64,000 nucleotides of DNA from Streptomyces sp. ADI95-17 (GCF_003846175.1 NZ_ML123046.1:56349-120348); one strand, 5' to 3'; counted from the stretch's first letter, positions 49,090 to 58,723 are shown. A program made the numbers and translations. The notes: a model not told the origin generated them from the letters alone.

Positions 49090-50063
49090 GCTGCCGTCTC
49101 CTTCACGGGCGGGGAGGTGCGACCGTCGCCGCGGTCGGTCAGACGGAGGAAGACCTCGTCGAGCGTGGGCGGGCGCAGGCTCGCGTCGACCAGCGGCACG
49201 CCCGCGGTGTCGAGTTCGCGGACGATGCGCGGGAGGGTGAGCGTGGCGTCGGTCGCGACGACACCCACGGTGCGGCGTTCGTGGTCGAGCACCGGTTCGG
49301 CGCCGGTGAGCTGGTCGAGCACGCCGGCCGCCGGGACCAGCGCCGACTCGTGGGCGACCACCACCTCGGCGTAGTTGCCGATGCGGGACTTCAGCTCGGC
49401 GGGGGTGCCGCGGTGTGCGGCCCGGCCCCGGTCGATCAGCACGATGTCGTCGGCCAGCTGATCGGCCTCCTCCAGGTACTGCGTGGTGAGCAGCACGGTG
49501 GTGCCCCGGCCGGCCAGCTCCCGTACCGCCGCCCAGATCTGGTTGCGGCTGTGCGGGTCGAGGCCGGTGGTCGGCTCGTCCAGGAAGAGCACCCGCGGGC
49601 GGGTCAGCAGGCTGGCGGCGAGGTCGAGGCGGCGGCGCATGCCGCCCGAGTAGGTGCGGGCCGGGCGGTCGGCCGCCTCGGCCAGCTCGAAGCGCTCCAG
49701 GAGTTCGTCGGCGCGGGTGCGCGCCGCGTCGCCGCGGAACCGTTGCAGCCTGGCGAAGAGCCGCAGGTTCTGCCGGCCGGACAGCTCGCCGTCGACCGAG
49801 GCGTCCTGCCCGGTGACCCCGATGGCGGCGCGCACCGCGCCGGCCTCGCGCACCACGTCGTGGCCGGCCACCCGGGCGCTGCCGCCGTCCGGCGCGGTCA
49901 ACGTGGTGAGCACCCGGACGGCGGTGGTCTTGCCCGCGCCGTTCGGCCCCAGCACTCCGCAGACGGCGCCCTCGGCGACCGCGAGATCGAGCCCCCGCAG
50001 CGCGTGGACATCGCCGTATCGCTTCTCCAGACCTTCACTAAGTACAGCGTACGTAGTCGTCAT
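49086..50063 (-). CDS. DrrA-type ABC transporter ATPase
   Basis: A 325-aa ATPase. GVLGPNGAGKTTAVRVL is Walker A, TYSGGMRRRLDLAASLL the signature, RVLFLDEPTTGLDPHSRNQ Walker B. The C-terminal extension (VVVAHESALVPAAG, LRPPTLDEVFLRLTDR) is the DrrA type. It energises the adjacent DrrB-type permease. ATG 50063 is 19 bases from a palindrome in the gap to a divergent TetR gene, so expression is probably controlled by that TetR. Confidence 0.92.
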   Translation of the reverse strand: MTTTYAVLSEGLEKRYGDVHALRGLDLAVAEGAVCGVLGPNGAGKTTAVRVLTTLTAPDGGSARVAGHDVVREAGAVRAAIGVTGQDASVDGELSGRQNLRLFARLQRFRGDAARTRADELLERFELAEAADRPARTYSGGMRRRLDLAASLLTRPRVLFLDEPTTGLDPHSRNQIWAAVRELAGRGTTVLLTTQYLEEADQLADDIVLIDRGRAAHRGTPAELKSRIGNYAEVVVAHESALVPAAGVLDQLTGAEPVLDHERRTVGVVATDATLTLPRIVRELDTAGVPLVDASLRPPTLDEVFLRLTDRGDGRTSPPVKETAA

Positions 50064-50081
50064 GTGGCTACCGTACCGCAC

Positions 50082-50098
50082 TACGTACGGTGTACGTA
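50082..50098. promoter_or_regulatory. TetR operator between exporter and regulator genes
   Basis: TACGTAC-GGT-GTACGTA is a perfect inverted repeat of 7-bp arms with a 3-bp centre. A related half-site GCGTACGTAG lies at about 50048, inside the 5' end of the exporter ATPase gene. The palindrome sits between the two divergent starts (50063 and 50127). Confidence 0.8.
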
Positions 50099-50126
50099 AC
50101 TACGATGGTGGGCGAGGTGATGACCG

Positions 50127-50834
50127 ATGGTGGGGCGACCCGCTGTACCCGAAGTGATCTGGGCACGCCCCGAGCGTGCGGGCCGGGGCCCCAGGCCCGC
50201 GTTCAGCCGGGCGGACATCGCGGCGGCCGCCGTCCGTATCGCCGATGCGGAGGGCTTCGACGCGGTGTCGATGCGCAAGGTCGCGGCGGAGCTCGGCTGC
50301 GGCACGATGTCGCTCTACAACTACGTGCCGCGCAAGGAGGACCTGTACGAGCTGATGCTCGACGCGGTCAGCGGCGACTACGAGTTCCCGGAGCCGTCCG
50401 GCGACTGGCGCGCCGACCTCGTCGCGCTCGCCCACCAGGCCCGCGCGATGATGCACCGCCACACCTGGGTGCCCCGGCTGATGTCACCCGTGTACGGCTT
50501 CAGTCCGAACGCCCTGCGATACCTGGAGTACACGCTCAGCTGCCTGGACGGGGTGGATGCGCGGTTCGGCGAGAAGATGGAGCTGATCGCCATGGTCAAC
50601 GGCGTGGTCACCACCTATGTGGCCAACGAGATCGCCACGGCTGAGCGCAGCCGGTCGCTGCCCTGGTCCGAGGAGCAGGAGCACGCGGCCCGCACCGGCT
50701 ATCTGATCAGCCAGATCGCGACCGGGAAGTATCCCCGGATGGCGGCGGGGTTCGCCGAGGACCCCGGGCCGATCGATCTGGACGGGGTCTTCGACCGGGC
50801 GCTCCACCGGGTGCTGGACTCCTTCGACCGGTAG
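50127..50834 (+). CDS. TetR-family regulator with TetR_C domain
   Basis: A 235-aa regulator. FSRADIAAAAVRIADAEGFDAVSMRKVAAELGCGTMSLYNYVPRKEDLYELM spans the HTH; landmark pieces are SMRKVAAELGCGTMSLYNYV and PRKEDLYELM. The C-terminal part (VNGVVTTYVANEIATAE, LISQIATGKYPRMA) is the TetR_C type seen in regulators of tetracycline- and anthracycline-like exporters. It is divergent from the DrrAB-type operon with a clear palindrome between them. Confidence 0.9.
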   Translation: MVGRPAVPEVIWARPERAGRGPRPAFSRADIAAAAVRIADAEGFDAVSMRKVAAELGCGTMSLYNYVPRKEDLYELMLDAVSGDYEFPEPSGDWRADLVALAHQARAMMHRHTWVPRLMSPVYGFSPNALRYLEYTLSCLDGVDARFGEKMELIAMVNGVVTTYVANEIATAERSRSLPWSEEQEHAARTGYLISQIATGKYPRMAAGFAEDPGPIDLDGVFDRALHRVLDSFDR

Positions 50835-50845
50835 CCCTGCCCGGC

Positions 50846-52120
50846 TCACAGCAGTGCGAACTGCCCGTCCGGGCCCTCCTCCTGATGACCGAGCACCGAG
50901 GCGGGCCGCCGGGCGGCGGCCGCGACGGGCAGCACGCCCGCCGCCCGGAGCTCGGCGGCCGTGATCCCCGGCCCGTCGGCCAGGCCCTCCTGGCGGGGGC
51001 GGAGTCCGTCGAGCAGGGCGAGCAGGGTGATCAGCTCCAGCAGCTGGGAGGTCCACTCCTGGGGCCAGGCGTGCGGCCGGACCGCCTCCAGGCCGTCCAC
51101 GTCACGCGCACCGGCTGCCGACCGCCGCCCGAACCAGAGCTCCAGCATCCGGACCCCGCCCACCCGGAACTCCCAGGCCCCGGGCGGTACGGGCGAGACG
51201 CGGCCCGTCCCCACCGTGAGCGTCTCGCTGTCCGCGTCGTACGCCAGCCCGGCCGGTACGGGCGGAACCGTGGCCCGCACATAGGGCCGCCGCCCGCCCG
51301 GCAGCCGCGGGCGCTCCGCCCCGCGGGCCCCTCGCAGATGCAGCCGCAGCAGCTCCTGCCCCAGCTCCACCCCGGCCGTCCAGCGCGCGGTGTCGGCGGG
51401 CAGCGGCACCACACATCCGGCGGGGGAGTGACGGGCCGCCGCGAGCACCCAGGCCAGCACGGCATGGGCGGTCACCGAGTCCCCGTGGCGGGCGCGCAGC
51501 ACGTTCAGCAGCCCCGGGGCCAGATTGGGCTCGTGACCCTCGGGACGCCGGAACAGCGGCCGGATCCGGCCGGGCCGGCCCGCGGGGGAGTGGCCGTCCG
51601 GCAGCAGCGCCGTCACGGACAGGGCGGGGCCGGTGTCCTGGGGCACGTACCCGTGCTCCACGGCGAAGAGCTGGTGCCCGTCGGCGACCCGCCACAGCTC
51701 GGGGCGGGCGGCGTCGATCAGCCGGTGGTCGGGGAGCAGCCACTGCTCGTCGAACGGGCCGTGCGCGATCCGTACCGGCTCCGGGCACGGCCCCTCCTCG
51801 CGGGCGAACCGGCCGGTGCCGGTGGCCTGTCCGGGCAGCGCCGCCACCGGGGTACGCGGGGTACGGGAGCGGGTCGCCCGGAACAGCCGCTCGCGTTCGT
51901 CGGCCGGAGCCCGCACCAGCCGGTCCCAGCGCGTCCGGAGGGAGGCGGCGTCGGGGGCGATCACCCAGGGGCGGCCGGTGCGCAGCGGCCGTACGGACCA
52001 GGGCATCAGGTCGTCGAGGAGCGGGGCGTCCATGTCCCGGGCATCACCGGAGCCGCCCGCCGCCCGTGCCGCCACCGTGTCGTCCTCCCCGTCGCCACGT
52101 CCGCCCGCCTTCCCGGGCAT
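50846..52120 (-). CDS. Type ISP restriction/modification-like protein
   Basis: A 424-aa protein. The segments PLLDDLMPWSVRPLRTGRPW, CPEPVRIAHGPFDEQWLLPD, HRLIDAARPELWRVADGHQLF and LNVLRARHGDSVTAHAVLAW are those of proteins annotated as type ISP restriction/modification enzymes, matching their C-terminal specificity region. No helicase, nuclease or methyltransferase motif is present, so alone it could not restrict DNA. The frame starts at ATG 52120; conserved similarity begins near MDAPLLDD (52033). It overlaps no neighbour and is convergent with the TetR gene at 50127. Confidence 0.6.
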   Translation of the reverse strand: MPGKAGGRGDGEDDTVAARAAGGSGDARDMDAPLLDDLMPWSVRPLRTGRPWVIAPDAASLRTRWDRLVRAPADERERLFRATRSRTPRTPVAALPGQATGTGRFAREEGPCPEPVRIAHGPFDEQWLLPDHRLIDAARPELWRVADGHQLFAVEHGYVPQDTGPALSVTALLPDGHSPAGRPGRIRPLFRRPEGHEPNLAPGLLNVLRARHGDSVTAHAVLAWVLAAARHSPAGCVVPLPADTARWTAGVELGQELLRLHLRGARGAERPRLPGGRRPYVRATVPPVPAGLAYDADSETLTVGTGRVSPVPPGAWEFRVGGVRMLELWFGRRSAAGARDVDGLEAVRPHAWPQEWTSQLLELITLLALLDGLRPRQEGLADGPGITAAELRAAGVLPVAAAARRPASVLGHQEEGPDGQFALL

Positions 52121-52153
52121 CGTAGCCGCGCCCCTGCGGCACGGGGCAGTGCG

Positions 52154-52930
52154 TCAGTGCGCCTCCACGGTGACCGAGAAGGAGAACCGGTCGCCCCGGT
52201 AGCGGATCCGCGCCACGTCGACCACCCGGCCGCTCTCGTCGTACGTCACGCCCGTGTAGAACAGGATCGGGCTCAGCAGCGGGACCTGGAGGAGTTCGGC
52301 GGTGGCCGGGTCGGCGAGGCGCGCCTCGACCGTGTCGGTGATGCGCGAGATCCGGACGCCGACCCGGTCGCGCAGCACCTTGGTCATCGGCCAGCGTTCG
52401 AGATCGGCGACGTCCAGACGGGCCGCGATGTCGGGACGCACCACGTTCTCCGCCCAGTTGGTGGGCTCGTCGCTGTCGCCGTCGCGGCGCAGCCGGCGGT
52501 AGCTGACCAGCTCCGCGCAGTCGGGGAAGTACTCGGTGAGCTCGCCCGGCACGGCGACCGGGCCGTGGCCGAGCACCGCGGTCCGCTCGCCCGACTGCTG
52601 GGCCACGATCGCGTCGATCGAACCCAGCAGCCGGACCGGCGACACCCGGCGGGCGCGCGGCTCGATGAACGTGCCGCGCCGCCGGTGCCTGCTGATCAGC
52701 CCTTCGGCCTCCAGCTCCTTGAGCGCCTGGCGCATCGTCAGGACACTGACGCCGTAGTGCGCGGCGAGCTGCTCCTCGGTCGGCAGCCGTGCCGAGGCGT
52801 CCCTGGCGCGGCCCAGTATCGAGGCGCGCAACGACTGCGAGACCTGGTACCACAGCGGCAGCTTGCGGTTCAGGACCAGTGAGTCGGGGGCGAAGGCCGG
52901 CCCCGGGGGGTTCTTGGGCGTCTGAGGCAC
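52154..52930 (-). CDS. GntR/HutC-family regulator next to hmgA
   Basis: A 258-aa regulator with LPLWYQVSQSLRASIL, LPTEEQLAAHYGVSVLTMRQ and EAEGLISRHRRRGTFIEPRA as GntR winged helix, and a UTRA ligand domain (ELVSYRRLRR, PMTKVLRDRVGVRI, FYTGVTYDESGRVVDVARIRYRGDR). It follows hmgA on the same strand with a 53-base gap, so it is likely the regulator of tyrosine/homogentisate catabolism. GTG 52930 is used as start. Confidence 0.85.
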   Translation of the reverse strand: MPQTPKNPPGPAFAPDSLVLNRKLPLWYQVSQSLRASILGRARDASARLPTEEQLAAHYGVSVLTMRQALKELEAEGLISRHRRRGTFIEPRARRVSPVRLLGSIDAIVAQQSGERTAVLGHGPVAVPGELTEYFPDCAELVSYRRLRRDGDSDEPTNWAENVVRPDIAARLDVADLERWPMTKVLRDRVGVRISRITDTVEARLADPATAELLQVPLLSPILFYTGVTYDESGRVVDVARIRYRGDRFSFSVTVEAH

Positions 52931-52983
52931 CTGGGGGCCTTTCGTTCGGACCGGGCCGGGTCGGGGACGGTCGTGCCGGTCGC

Positions 52984-54312
52984 CTACGGCCGGAAGTTGC
53001 GGCTCAGACCCTGCCACACGTCGTCGTAGCCGTGCTGGAGATGGCCGGCGCCGGCCGCCTGCTCCGTCGCCGTCACCGGCCAGCGGGTCTCGAACATGAA
53101 GGCGAGGCCGTCGTCGATCTTCTGCGGCTTCAGCTCCGCCTCGCTGGCCCGGTCGAAGGTCTCCCGGTCCGGGCCGTGCGCCGACATCATGTTGTGGAGC
53201 GAGCCGCCGCCCGGGACGAAGCCGCCCTTGCCGGCCGTCTTCGCGTCGTACGCGCCCTCGATCAGGCCCATGTACTCGCTCATCACATTGCGGTGGAAGT
53301 ACGGCGGCCGGAAGGTGTCCTCGCCGACCAGCCAGCGCGGCGCGAAGACGACGAAGTCGACCCCGGCCAGACCGGGGGTGTCGGACGGCGACGTCAGCAC
53401 CGTGAAGATCGACGGGTCGGGGTGGTCGTAGCTGATCGAGCCGATGACATTGAAGCGGTGCAGGTCGTAGACGTACGGGGTGTGGTTGCCGTGCCAGGCG
53501 ACCACGTCGAGCGGGGAATGGTCGTACGTCGCCGACCAGAGGTTCCCGCAGAACTTGTTGATCACCTCCACCGGGCGGTCGTCGTCCTCGTACGCGGCGA
53601 CGGGGGCGAGGAAGTCCCGGGCGTTCGCCAGGCCGTTGGCGCCGATCGGGCCGAGGTCGGGGAGGGTGAACGGCTGGCCGTAGTTCTCGCAGACGTAGCC
53701 GCGGGCGGTCGCGTCCAGCAGCTCCACGCGGAAGCGGACGCCGCGCGGGATCAGGGCGACATGGCCCGGTTCGGCGCGCAGCAGGCCCAGTTCGGTACGG
53801 AGCAGCAGGCCGCCGCGCTCCGGGACGATCAGCAGCTCGCCGTCCGAGTCGCTGAACACCCGGTCCGTCATGGACGAGTCGGCGTGGTAGAGATGCACGG
53901 CCATGCCGGTGCGCTGCGTCGCGTCGCCGTTGCCGCCGAGGGTCCACAGGCCGGCCAGGAAATCCGTCCCGGCCGCGGGCTCGGGAAGCGGATCCCAGCG
54001 CAGCCGGTTGGGGTCGGGTACGGAATCGGCGAACGGGGCGGTCCGGATCGCCCCGTTGCCGATGCGGACGAACGGCGGATGCGCGGCCGACGGACGGATC
54101 CGGTAGAGCCAGGAACGGCGGTTGTGGGCGCGCGGTTCGGTGAACGCGGAGCCGCTCAGCTGCTCCGCGTAGAGCCCCAGCGGTGCCCGCTGGGGGGAGT
54201 TGCGGCCGTGCGGCAGTGCGCCCGCCACCGCCTCCGAGCTGTGCTGATTGCCGAAACCGGCGGAATGCTCCAGCGCTTCCGCCGTCTTCCTCGCCTGCTC
54301 GATGCCGCCCAT
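52984..54312 (-). CDS. hmgA: Homogentisate 1,2-dioxygenase
   Basis: A 442-aa ring-cleaving dioxygenase of tyrosine and phenylalanine degradation; it converts homogentisate to maleylacetoacetate with Fe(II) and oxygen. Conserved blocks are [67 protein letters not shown] and [14 protein letters not shown]; iron ligands are the His and Glu of PPYFHRN, SEYMG and the late His of SAHGPD. Full length for the family. ATG 54312 opens the conserved frame; an upstream palindrome suggests repressor control. Confidence 0.95.
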   Translation of the reverse strand: MGGIEQARKTAEALEHSAGFGNQHSSEAVAGALPHGRNSPQRAPLGLYAEQLSGSAFTEPRAHNRRSWLYRIRPSAAHPPFVRIGNGAIRTAPFADSVPDPNRLRWDPLPEPAAGTDFLAGLWTLGGNGDATQRTGMAVHLYHADSSMTDRVFSDSDGELLIVPERGGLLLRTELGLLRAEPGHVALIPRGVRFRVELLDATARGYVCENYGQPFTLPDLGPIGANGLANARDFLAPVAAYEDDDRPVEVINKFCGNLWSATYDHSPLDVVAWHGNHTPYVYDLHRFNVIGSISYDHPDPSIFTVLTSPSDTPGLAGVDFVVFAPRWLVGEDTFRPPYFHRNVMSEYMGLIEGAYDAKTAGKGGFVPGGGSLHNMMSAHGPDRETFDRASEAELKPQKIDDGLAFMFETRWPVTATEQAAGAGHLQHGYDDVWQGLSRNFRP

Positions 54313-54331
54313 GTGCGCTCCCGGTGCCGAT

Positions 54332-54358
54332 GGAATCCTATGGGTAACCGTAGGAATC
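54332..54358. promoter_or_regulatory. Inverted repeat upstream of hmgA
   Basis: GAATCCTA and TAGGAATC arms (7 of 8 positions symmetric) are separated by about 9 bases, 20 bases upstream of the hmgA start. It may be the binding site of the GntR protein encoded downstream of hmgA. Confidence 0.55.
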
Positions 54359-54467
54359 GAATCGAGGCGAGTCAACGGCATCTGTGACGCACCCGGGTGC
54401 CCGGCGGTTCAAATGCGTGGTGCGCAGGGGGGTTCCAAAAGTTGAACAATGCTCTACTCTCCCGCAC

Positions 54468-56567
54468 ATGTCGTGGACACGAAGACTTCTGGTGATCCTG
54501 GCGGCGCTGGCCGCCGCCCTCCTCGCGGCGCCTGCCGCCCAGGCGCACGAGGAACGTCCGGTCACCCTGCCCGACGGGACCGGCAGTGTCCCCGTGTACC
54601 GCACGGGCGAGCCCGATCTGCTGGTCTGCAAGAGCGACCGGGCGGACTTCGAGCGCCGTGTGTCCGGCTTCCCGGAGGCGCTGCGGACCCGGAACCTGAA
54701 GCTCTTCGAACGGTGCCGGAAGTCCGGCTACCGGCACCTGCAGCAGGCCGTCGACGCGGTGGACCGGCCCGGCATGAACATCGCCGTCCTGCCCGGCCTG
54801 TACGAGGAGGAGCCCTCGCTGCCGAAGCCGACGGGGGAGTGCACCCGGCTGAAGGCGCCCAACTCCCAGCTCGGCTACCAGATCCTGTCGTACGCCCAGC
54901 AGGCGCGGTGCCCGCACAACCAGAACCTGGTGGCGATCCTCGGCAAGAAGAACCTCCAGATCGAGGGCACCGGCGCCGAGCGCACGGACGTGGTCATCGA
55001 CGCCAAGTACCAGAAGCTCAACGCGATCCGCGCGGACGGCTCCGACGGGATCTACTTCCGCAACTTCACCGCCCAGCGCACCACCTTCAACTCCCTGTAC
55101 GTCCTGGCCCAGGACGGCTTCGTCATCGACTCCGTCCTCACCCGCTGGAACGACGAGTACGGCTTCCTGACCTTCGCCAGTGACCACGGGCTCTACAAGA
55201 ACTGCGAGTCGTACGGAAACGGCGACTCGGGCATCTACCCCGGCAGCGCGTCGAACATCAACGACGACTACGGCTACGACGTGCCGCGCTACTCCATCGA
55301 GATCACCGGCTGCCGCAGCCACCACAACATGGTCGGCTACTCCGGCACCGCGGGCGACTCCGTCTACGTCCACGACAACGAGTTCGACCACAACATGGGC
55401 GGCGCCTCGATGGACAGCGCCTTCCCCGGCCACCCCGGACTGCCGCAGAACCACGCCCGCTTCGAACGCAACCTGATCCACGACAACAACGCCGACTACT
55501 ACCCCTACGTCGCCGACGGCACCTGCGCCAAGCCGCCTGTGGACCGCGGCTACGAGGACGGCGTCGTCTGCCCGCAGATCTCCATGCCGCCCGGCTCCGG
55601 CATCATCACCGCGGGCGGCAACTGGAACCTGTACGAGAACAACTGGATCTACGGTCAGCAGCGTGCCGCCTTCGTCCTGACCGCCGTTCCCGCCTTCATC
55701 CGCGGCGAGGAAGCGCTGTCCAAGCAGACCGACACCTCGCACCACAACCGGTACGCCGGCAACCACCTCGGCAAGGACAAGGCGGGCAACTCCCGGCCCA
55801 ACCGTACCGATGTGTGGTGGGACGGCCAGGGCGAGGGCAACTGCTGGCAGTCGGACGCCGGTCCGTCCTCCCCGCGCGCCCTGCCCGCCTGCGGTGCCGG
55901 GCGCGGCTCGGTGACCGGGAGCACCGACCGGCTCGTCGGCGAACCGGTCAAACTCGCTCAACTGCTGGTCTGCGCCGACTACAACGTGCAGGCGCGCCGG
56001 CTGCCGGCCGGCTGCGACTGGTACGGGGCGCGGGGCATCCAGCGCATCGAGGTGCAGGTGGCGCTGACGGTCGCGGTGGTGCTCACGCTGGTCGGCGGGG
56101 TGCTGTGGTGGCGCAGGCTGCGCGGCAGCCGGCTCGCCACGGTGGTCACCGGGCTCGGCGTGATCGGCCTCGGGCTCGATGTGGCCGGATCGACGATGGG
56201 GCTGGCCGCCTCCTACGTGCCCGCGCTGGCGCTGCTGCTGACCGGGGTGTGGTGGACCGGGATCGGTCTGGTGCTCCGGAGGGAGCGGCCCTGGCTTGGC
56301 TGGACCACGGTGGTGCTGGGCGGGCTCACGCTGCTGGACGCCATGGACAAGGCCGTGTTCATGATCCCGTGGATCCCGCTCAGCCCGGCCTGGGTACGTG
56401 GACTGCTCGGCGTGGTCTGGGTGGTGTGGGCCGTGATCGCCGCCGCCCGGCACGGCGAGCCCGACGCCTCGGACGCGCCCGATGCCCCGGACTCCTCGCA
56501 GGCTTCCGCTTCCGCCCCCGCCGCCGCCTCTGCCCCTGCACCCGCCCCGGAAGGAGACGCGTCGTGA
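54468..56567 (+). CDS. Secreted right-handed beta-helix protein with C-terminal membrane domain
   Basis: A 699-aa protein. Signal peptide residues 1-26 (ending AAQA). A parallel beta-helix region of about 100-420 has repeated Asn/Gly-rich coils (GIYFRNFTAQRTTFNSLYV, NDEYGFLTFASDHGLYKNC, VYVHDNEFDHNMGG). From about 525 there are four membrane spans, then a Pro/Ala-rich tail. The beta-helix would lie outside the cell, fixed by the spans. Such folds bind or cut polysaccharides; no catalytic residues can be assigned. The next two genes overlap by 4 bases each and form an operon with it. Confidence 0.8.
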   Translation: MSWTRRLLVILAALAAALLAAPAAQAHEERPVTLPDGTGSVPVYRTGEPDLLVCKSDRADFERRVSGFPEALRTRNLKLFERCRKSGYRHLQQAVDAVDRPGMNIAVLPGLYEEEPSLPKPTGECTRLKAPNSQLGYQILSYAQQARCPHNQNLVAILGKKNLQIEGTGAERTDVVIDAKYQKLNAIRADGSDGIYFRNFTAQRTTFNSLYVLAQDGFVIDSVLTRWNDEYGFLTFASDHGLYKNCESYGNGDSGIYPGSASNINDDYGYDVPRYSIEITGCRSHHNMVGYSGTAGDSVYVHDNEFDHNMGGASMDSAFPGHPGLPQNHARFERNLIHDNNADYYPYVADGTCAKPPVDRGYEDGVVCPQISMPPGSGIITAGGNWNLYENNWIYGQQRAAFVLTAVPAFIRGEEALSKQTDTSHHNRYAGNHLGKDKAGNSRPNRTDVWWDGQGEGNCWQSDAGPSSPRALPACGAGRGSVTGSTDRLVGEPVKLAQLLVCADYNVQARRLPAGCDWYGARGIQRIEVQVALTVAVVLTLVGGVLWWRRLRGSRLATVVTGLGVIGLGLDVAGSTMGLAASYVPALALLLTGVWWTGIGLVLRRERPWLGWTTVVLGGLTLLDAMDKAVFMIPWIPLSPAWVRGLLGVVWVVWAVIAAARHGEPDASDAPDAPDSSQASASAPAAASAPAPAPEGDAS

Positions 56568-57424
56568 AGCGTTCCCACAGGCCCCTGCCCGCCCGACCGC
56601 GCCGGACCGCCCGGCCCGCCGTGGCCGCGGTCACCGCGCTCACCGCGGCCGCCCTCGTGTTCGGTGCGAGCGCCTGCGGCGGGCGGGCCACCACCCACCA
56701 CAAGCCCGGCACCAGCCATGAGCAGGCCGGCGGCAGCGTCGGCCGGCTGCTCACCGCCGACGACGGCTCCGGCAACCGGCTGCGCCAGGTCGACGCCGAG
56801 GGTGCCCCCTCGGTGACGGTCGCCGTGCGGCCGGACTCGGAGGACGGCTGGAACGTCCACCTCACCGTACGGAACTTCCGGTTCACCCCGGACAGCGTGG
56901 GCGGCGCCGCGCTCCTCGGGCGAGGCCACGCCCGGCTGTTCCTCGACGGCCACCCCCTCGCCCGGGTGTACGGCTCCTGGTACCACCTCCCCGCCTCCCT
57001 CGTCCGCGGCGCGGGAAAGGGCGGCACCGAACTCACCGCACGGCTCTACGCCGACGACCACACCGCCTGGGCCGTGAACTCCGCCCCCGTCCAGGCCACC
57101 ACCTCCCTCTCCGCGGCCACAGCCGACCCCGAGAAGACCGGAGCCGCAACACCCCGGCCCGACAGCACACTTGTCGAGATCGTCGTCTCCCACGGCAAGG
57201 TCAGCCCCGACCCGGGCCGCACCGAGATCAAGAAGGGCCGGACCGTCGAACTCCGGGTGCGCAGCGACCGCGCCGACCACCTCCATGTCCACGGCTACGA
57301 CAAGGAGGCCGCCCTGCCCGCGGGCAGAACCGTCACCCTGACCTTCACCGCCGACCGCAGCGGGCTCTTCGAGGTCGAGACCCACGAGTCCGACCTGCTC
57401 CTGACCCAACTCGTCGTGCGGTGA
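56564..57424 (+). CDS. Lipoprotein with C-terminal cupredoxin-like domain
   Basis: A 286-aa exported protein. An Arg-rich N-terminus and hydrophobic segment end in FGASACGG, a lipobox with Cys38. The middle domain (VTVAVRPDSEDGWNVHLTVRNF, ARLFLDGHPLARVYGSWYHL) is beta-rich. The last 90 residues (VEIVVSHGKVSPDPGRTEIKKG, DHLHVHGYDKEAALPAGRTV, SGLFEVETHESDLLLTQLVV) have a cupredoxin-like fold with His residues as possible copper ligands. The GTG start overlaps the stop of the beta-helix gene, and its stop overlaps the next start. It probably works with both neighbours at the cell surface. Confidence 0.78.
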   Translation: MKRSHRPLPARPRRTARPAVAAVTALTAAALVFGASACGGRATTHHKPGTSHEQAGGSVGRLLTADDGSGNRLRQVDAEGAPSVTVAVRPDSEDGWNVHLTVRNFRFTPDSVGGAALLGRGHARLFLDGHPLARVYGSWYHLPASLVRGAGKGGTELTARLYADDHTAWAVNSAPVQATTSLSAATADPEKTGAATPRPDSTLVEIVVSHGKVSPDPGRTEIKKGRTVELRVRSDRADHLHVHGYDKEAALPAGRTVTLTFTADRSGLFEVETHESDLLLTQLVVR

Positions 57425-58704
57425 GCGTCCTCGCCCACGGCATCGGCGCCCAGCACGACCTTCCGCTGTCCCCCTTCTACGCCTTCGCCGGTGCCTTCGC
57501 CGCGCTCTTCGTCTCCTTCCTCGCGCTCGGCCTGCTCTGGTCCGCCTCCCGGTTCCGCGGCGACCGGGCGGGCCGGCCCGTCCCGTCCGCCCTCCAGCGC
57601 CTCGCCGACGCCCGGCCCACCCGTATCGCCCTGCGGGCGCTCGGCCTCGCCGCCGCCCTGTACGTCACACTCCAGCTCCTCCTCGGCCCCGACGACCCGG
57701 ACCGCAACCCGGCCGCCGGCGCCGTATACGTACTGCTGTGGGTCGGGCTGGTCCCGGCCTCGCTCCTGCTCGGTCCCGTCTGGCGGCCGGTCAACCCGCT
57801 GCGCACCGTCCACCTCCTCGTCTGCCGTGCCCTGGGACGCGACCCCGCTGCGGGCCGCCCCCTTCCCGCGGGGCTCGGTCTGTGGCCCGCCGCTGCCGGG
57901 CTCCTCGCCTTCACCTGGCTCGAACTCGTCGCCCCCGATCCCGCATCGGCCGACGCCCTCCTGGTCTTCCTCGGCGGCTACGCCGGCGTCCACCTCGCGG
58001 GCGCCGCCCGGTACGGCGCCGGATGGTTCGACCGGGGGGACGCCTTCGAGGTCTACTCGGGGCTGCTCGCCCGGCTCTCCCCGCTCGGCCGCCGCCCCGC
58101 CGACCGCCGCCTCGTGTTCCGCTCACCGTTCAACGGACTCGACGCCACCCCGCAGGCCCCCGGACTCGTCGCCACCGTCTGCGTCATGCTCGGCTCCACC
58201 GCCTACGACGGCTTCTCCGACGCCCCGTCCTGGATCACCACCGTCCAGACCTCGTCCCTGGGCCGCACCACCACCGCCACCCTGGGGCTCCTGGGCGCCG
58301 TCGCCCTCGTCGCCGCCCTGTACGCCCTGTGCGCCGGTGCCGTCCGGCTGATCTCCGGCCAACTGCCCCACCCCCTCACCGCCTTCGCCCACTCGCTCGT
58401 ACCGATCGCCCTCGGCTATCTGATCGCCCACTACTTCACACTCTTCGTCACCGAAGGACCGCGTACGGTCATGGTGGCGCTCGGCGCCGACGATCCGGCC
58501 CCGCCCGATCCGCCCCTGGGCCCCGGCGGTGTCGCCACGCTCCAGGTCGCCGCGATCGTCCTCGGCCACGTACTCGGCGTCATCGCCGCCCACGACCGCT
58601 CCGTACGCCTCTTCCCGTCCGGCCGCGCCGTCGCGGGACAACTCCCGCTGCTGGTCCTGATGATCACGTACACCATCGGAGGTCTGTCGCTGCTCATCGC
58701 ATGA
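57421..58704 (+). CDS. Polytopic membrane protein, third gene of surface operon
   Basis: A 427-aa protein with about nine to eleven membrane spans and short loops (PVWRPVNPLRTVHLLVCRALG, FEVYSGLLARLSPLGRRPADR, FRSPFNGLDA, LVPIALGYLIAHYFTLFVTEGP). I do not recognise a transporter family. The conserved WRxxNPxR and SPLGRR loops suggest an uncharacterised actinobacterial family. GTG 57421 overlaps the lipoprotein stop. The genomic linkage with a cupredoxin-like lipoprotein makes a role in metal handling or respiration conceivable, but nothing proves it. Confidence 0.75.
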   Translation: MSVLAHGIGAQHDLPLSPFYAFAGAFAALFVSFLALGLLWSASRFRGDRAGRPVPSALQRLADARPTRIALRALGLAAALYVTLQLLLGPDDPDRNPAAGAVYVLLWVGLVPASLLLGPVWRPVNPLRTVHLLVCRALGRDPAAGRPLPAGLGLWPAAAGLLAFTWLELVAPDPASADALLVFLGGYAGVHLAGAARYGAGWFDRGDAFEVYSGLLARLSPLGRRPADRRLVFRSPFNGLDATPQAPGLVATVCVMLGSTAYDGFSDAPSWITTVQTSSLGRTTTATLGLLGAVALVAALYALCAGAVRLISGQLPHPLTAFAHSLVPIALGYLIAHYFTLFVTEGPRTVMVALGADDPAPPDPPLGPGGVATLQVAAIVLGHVLGVIAAHDRSVRLFPSGRAVAGQLPLLVLMITYTIGGLSLLIA

Positions 58705-58723
58705 GAACCGCGCCGGGAAACCG

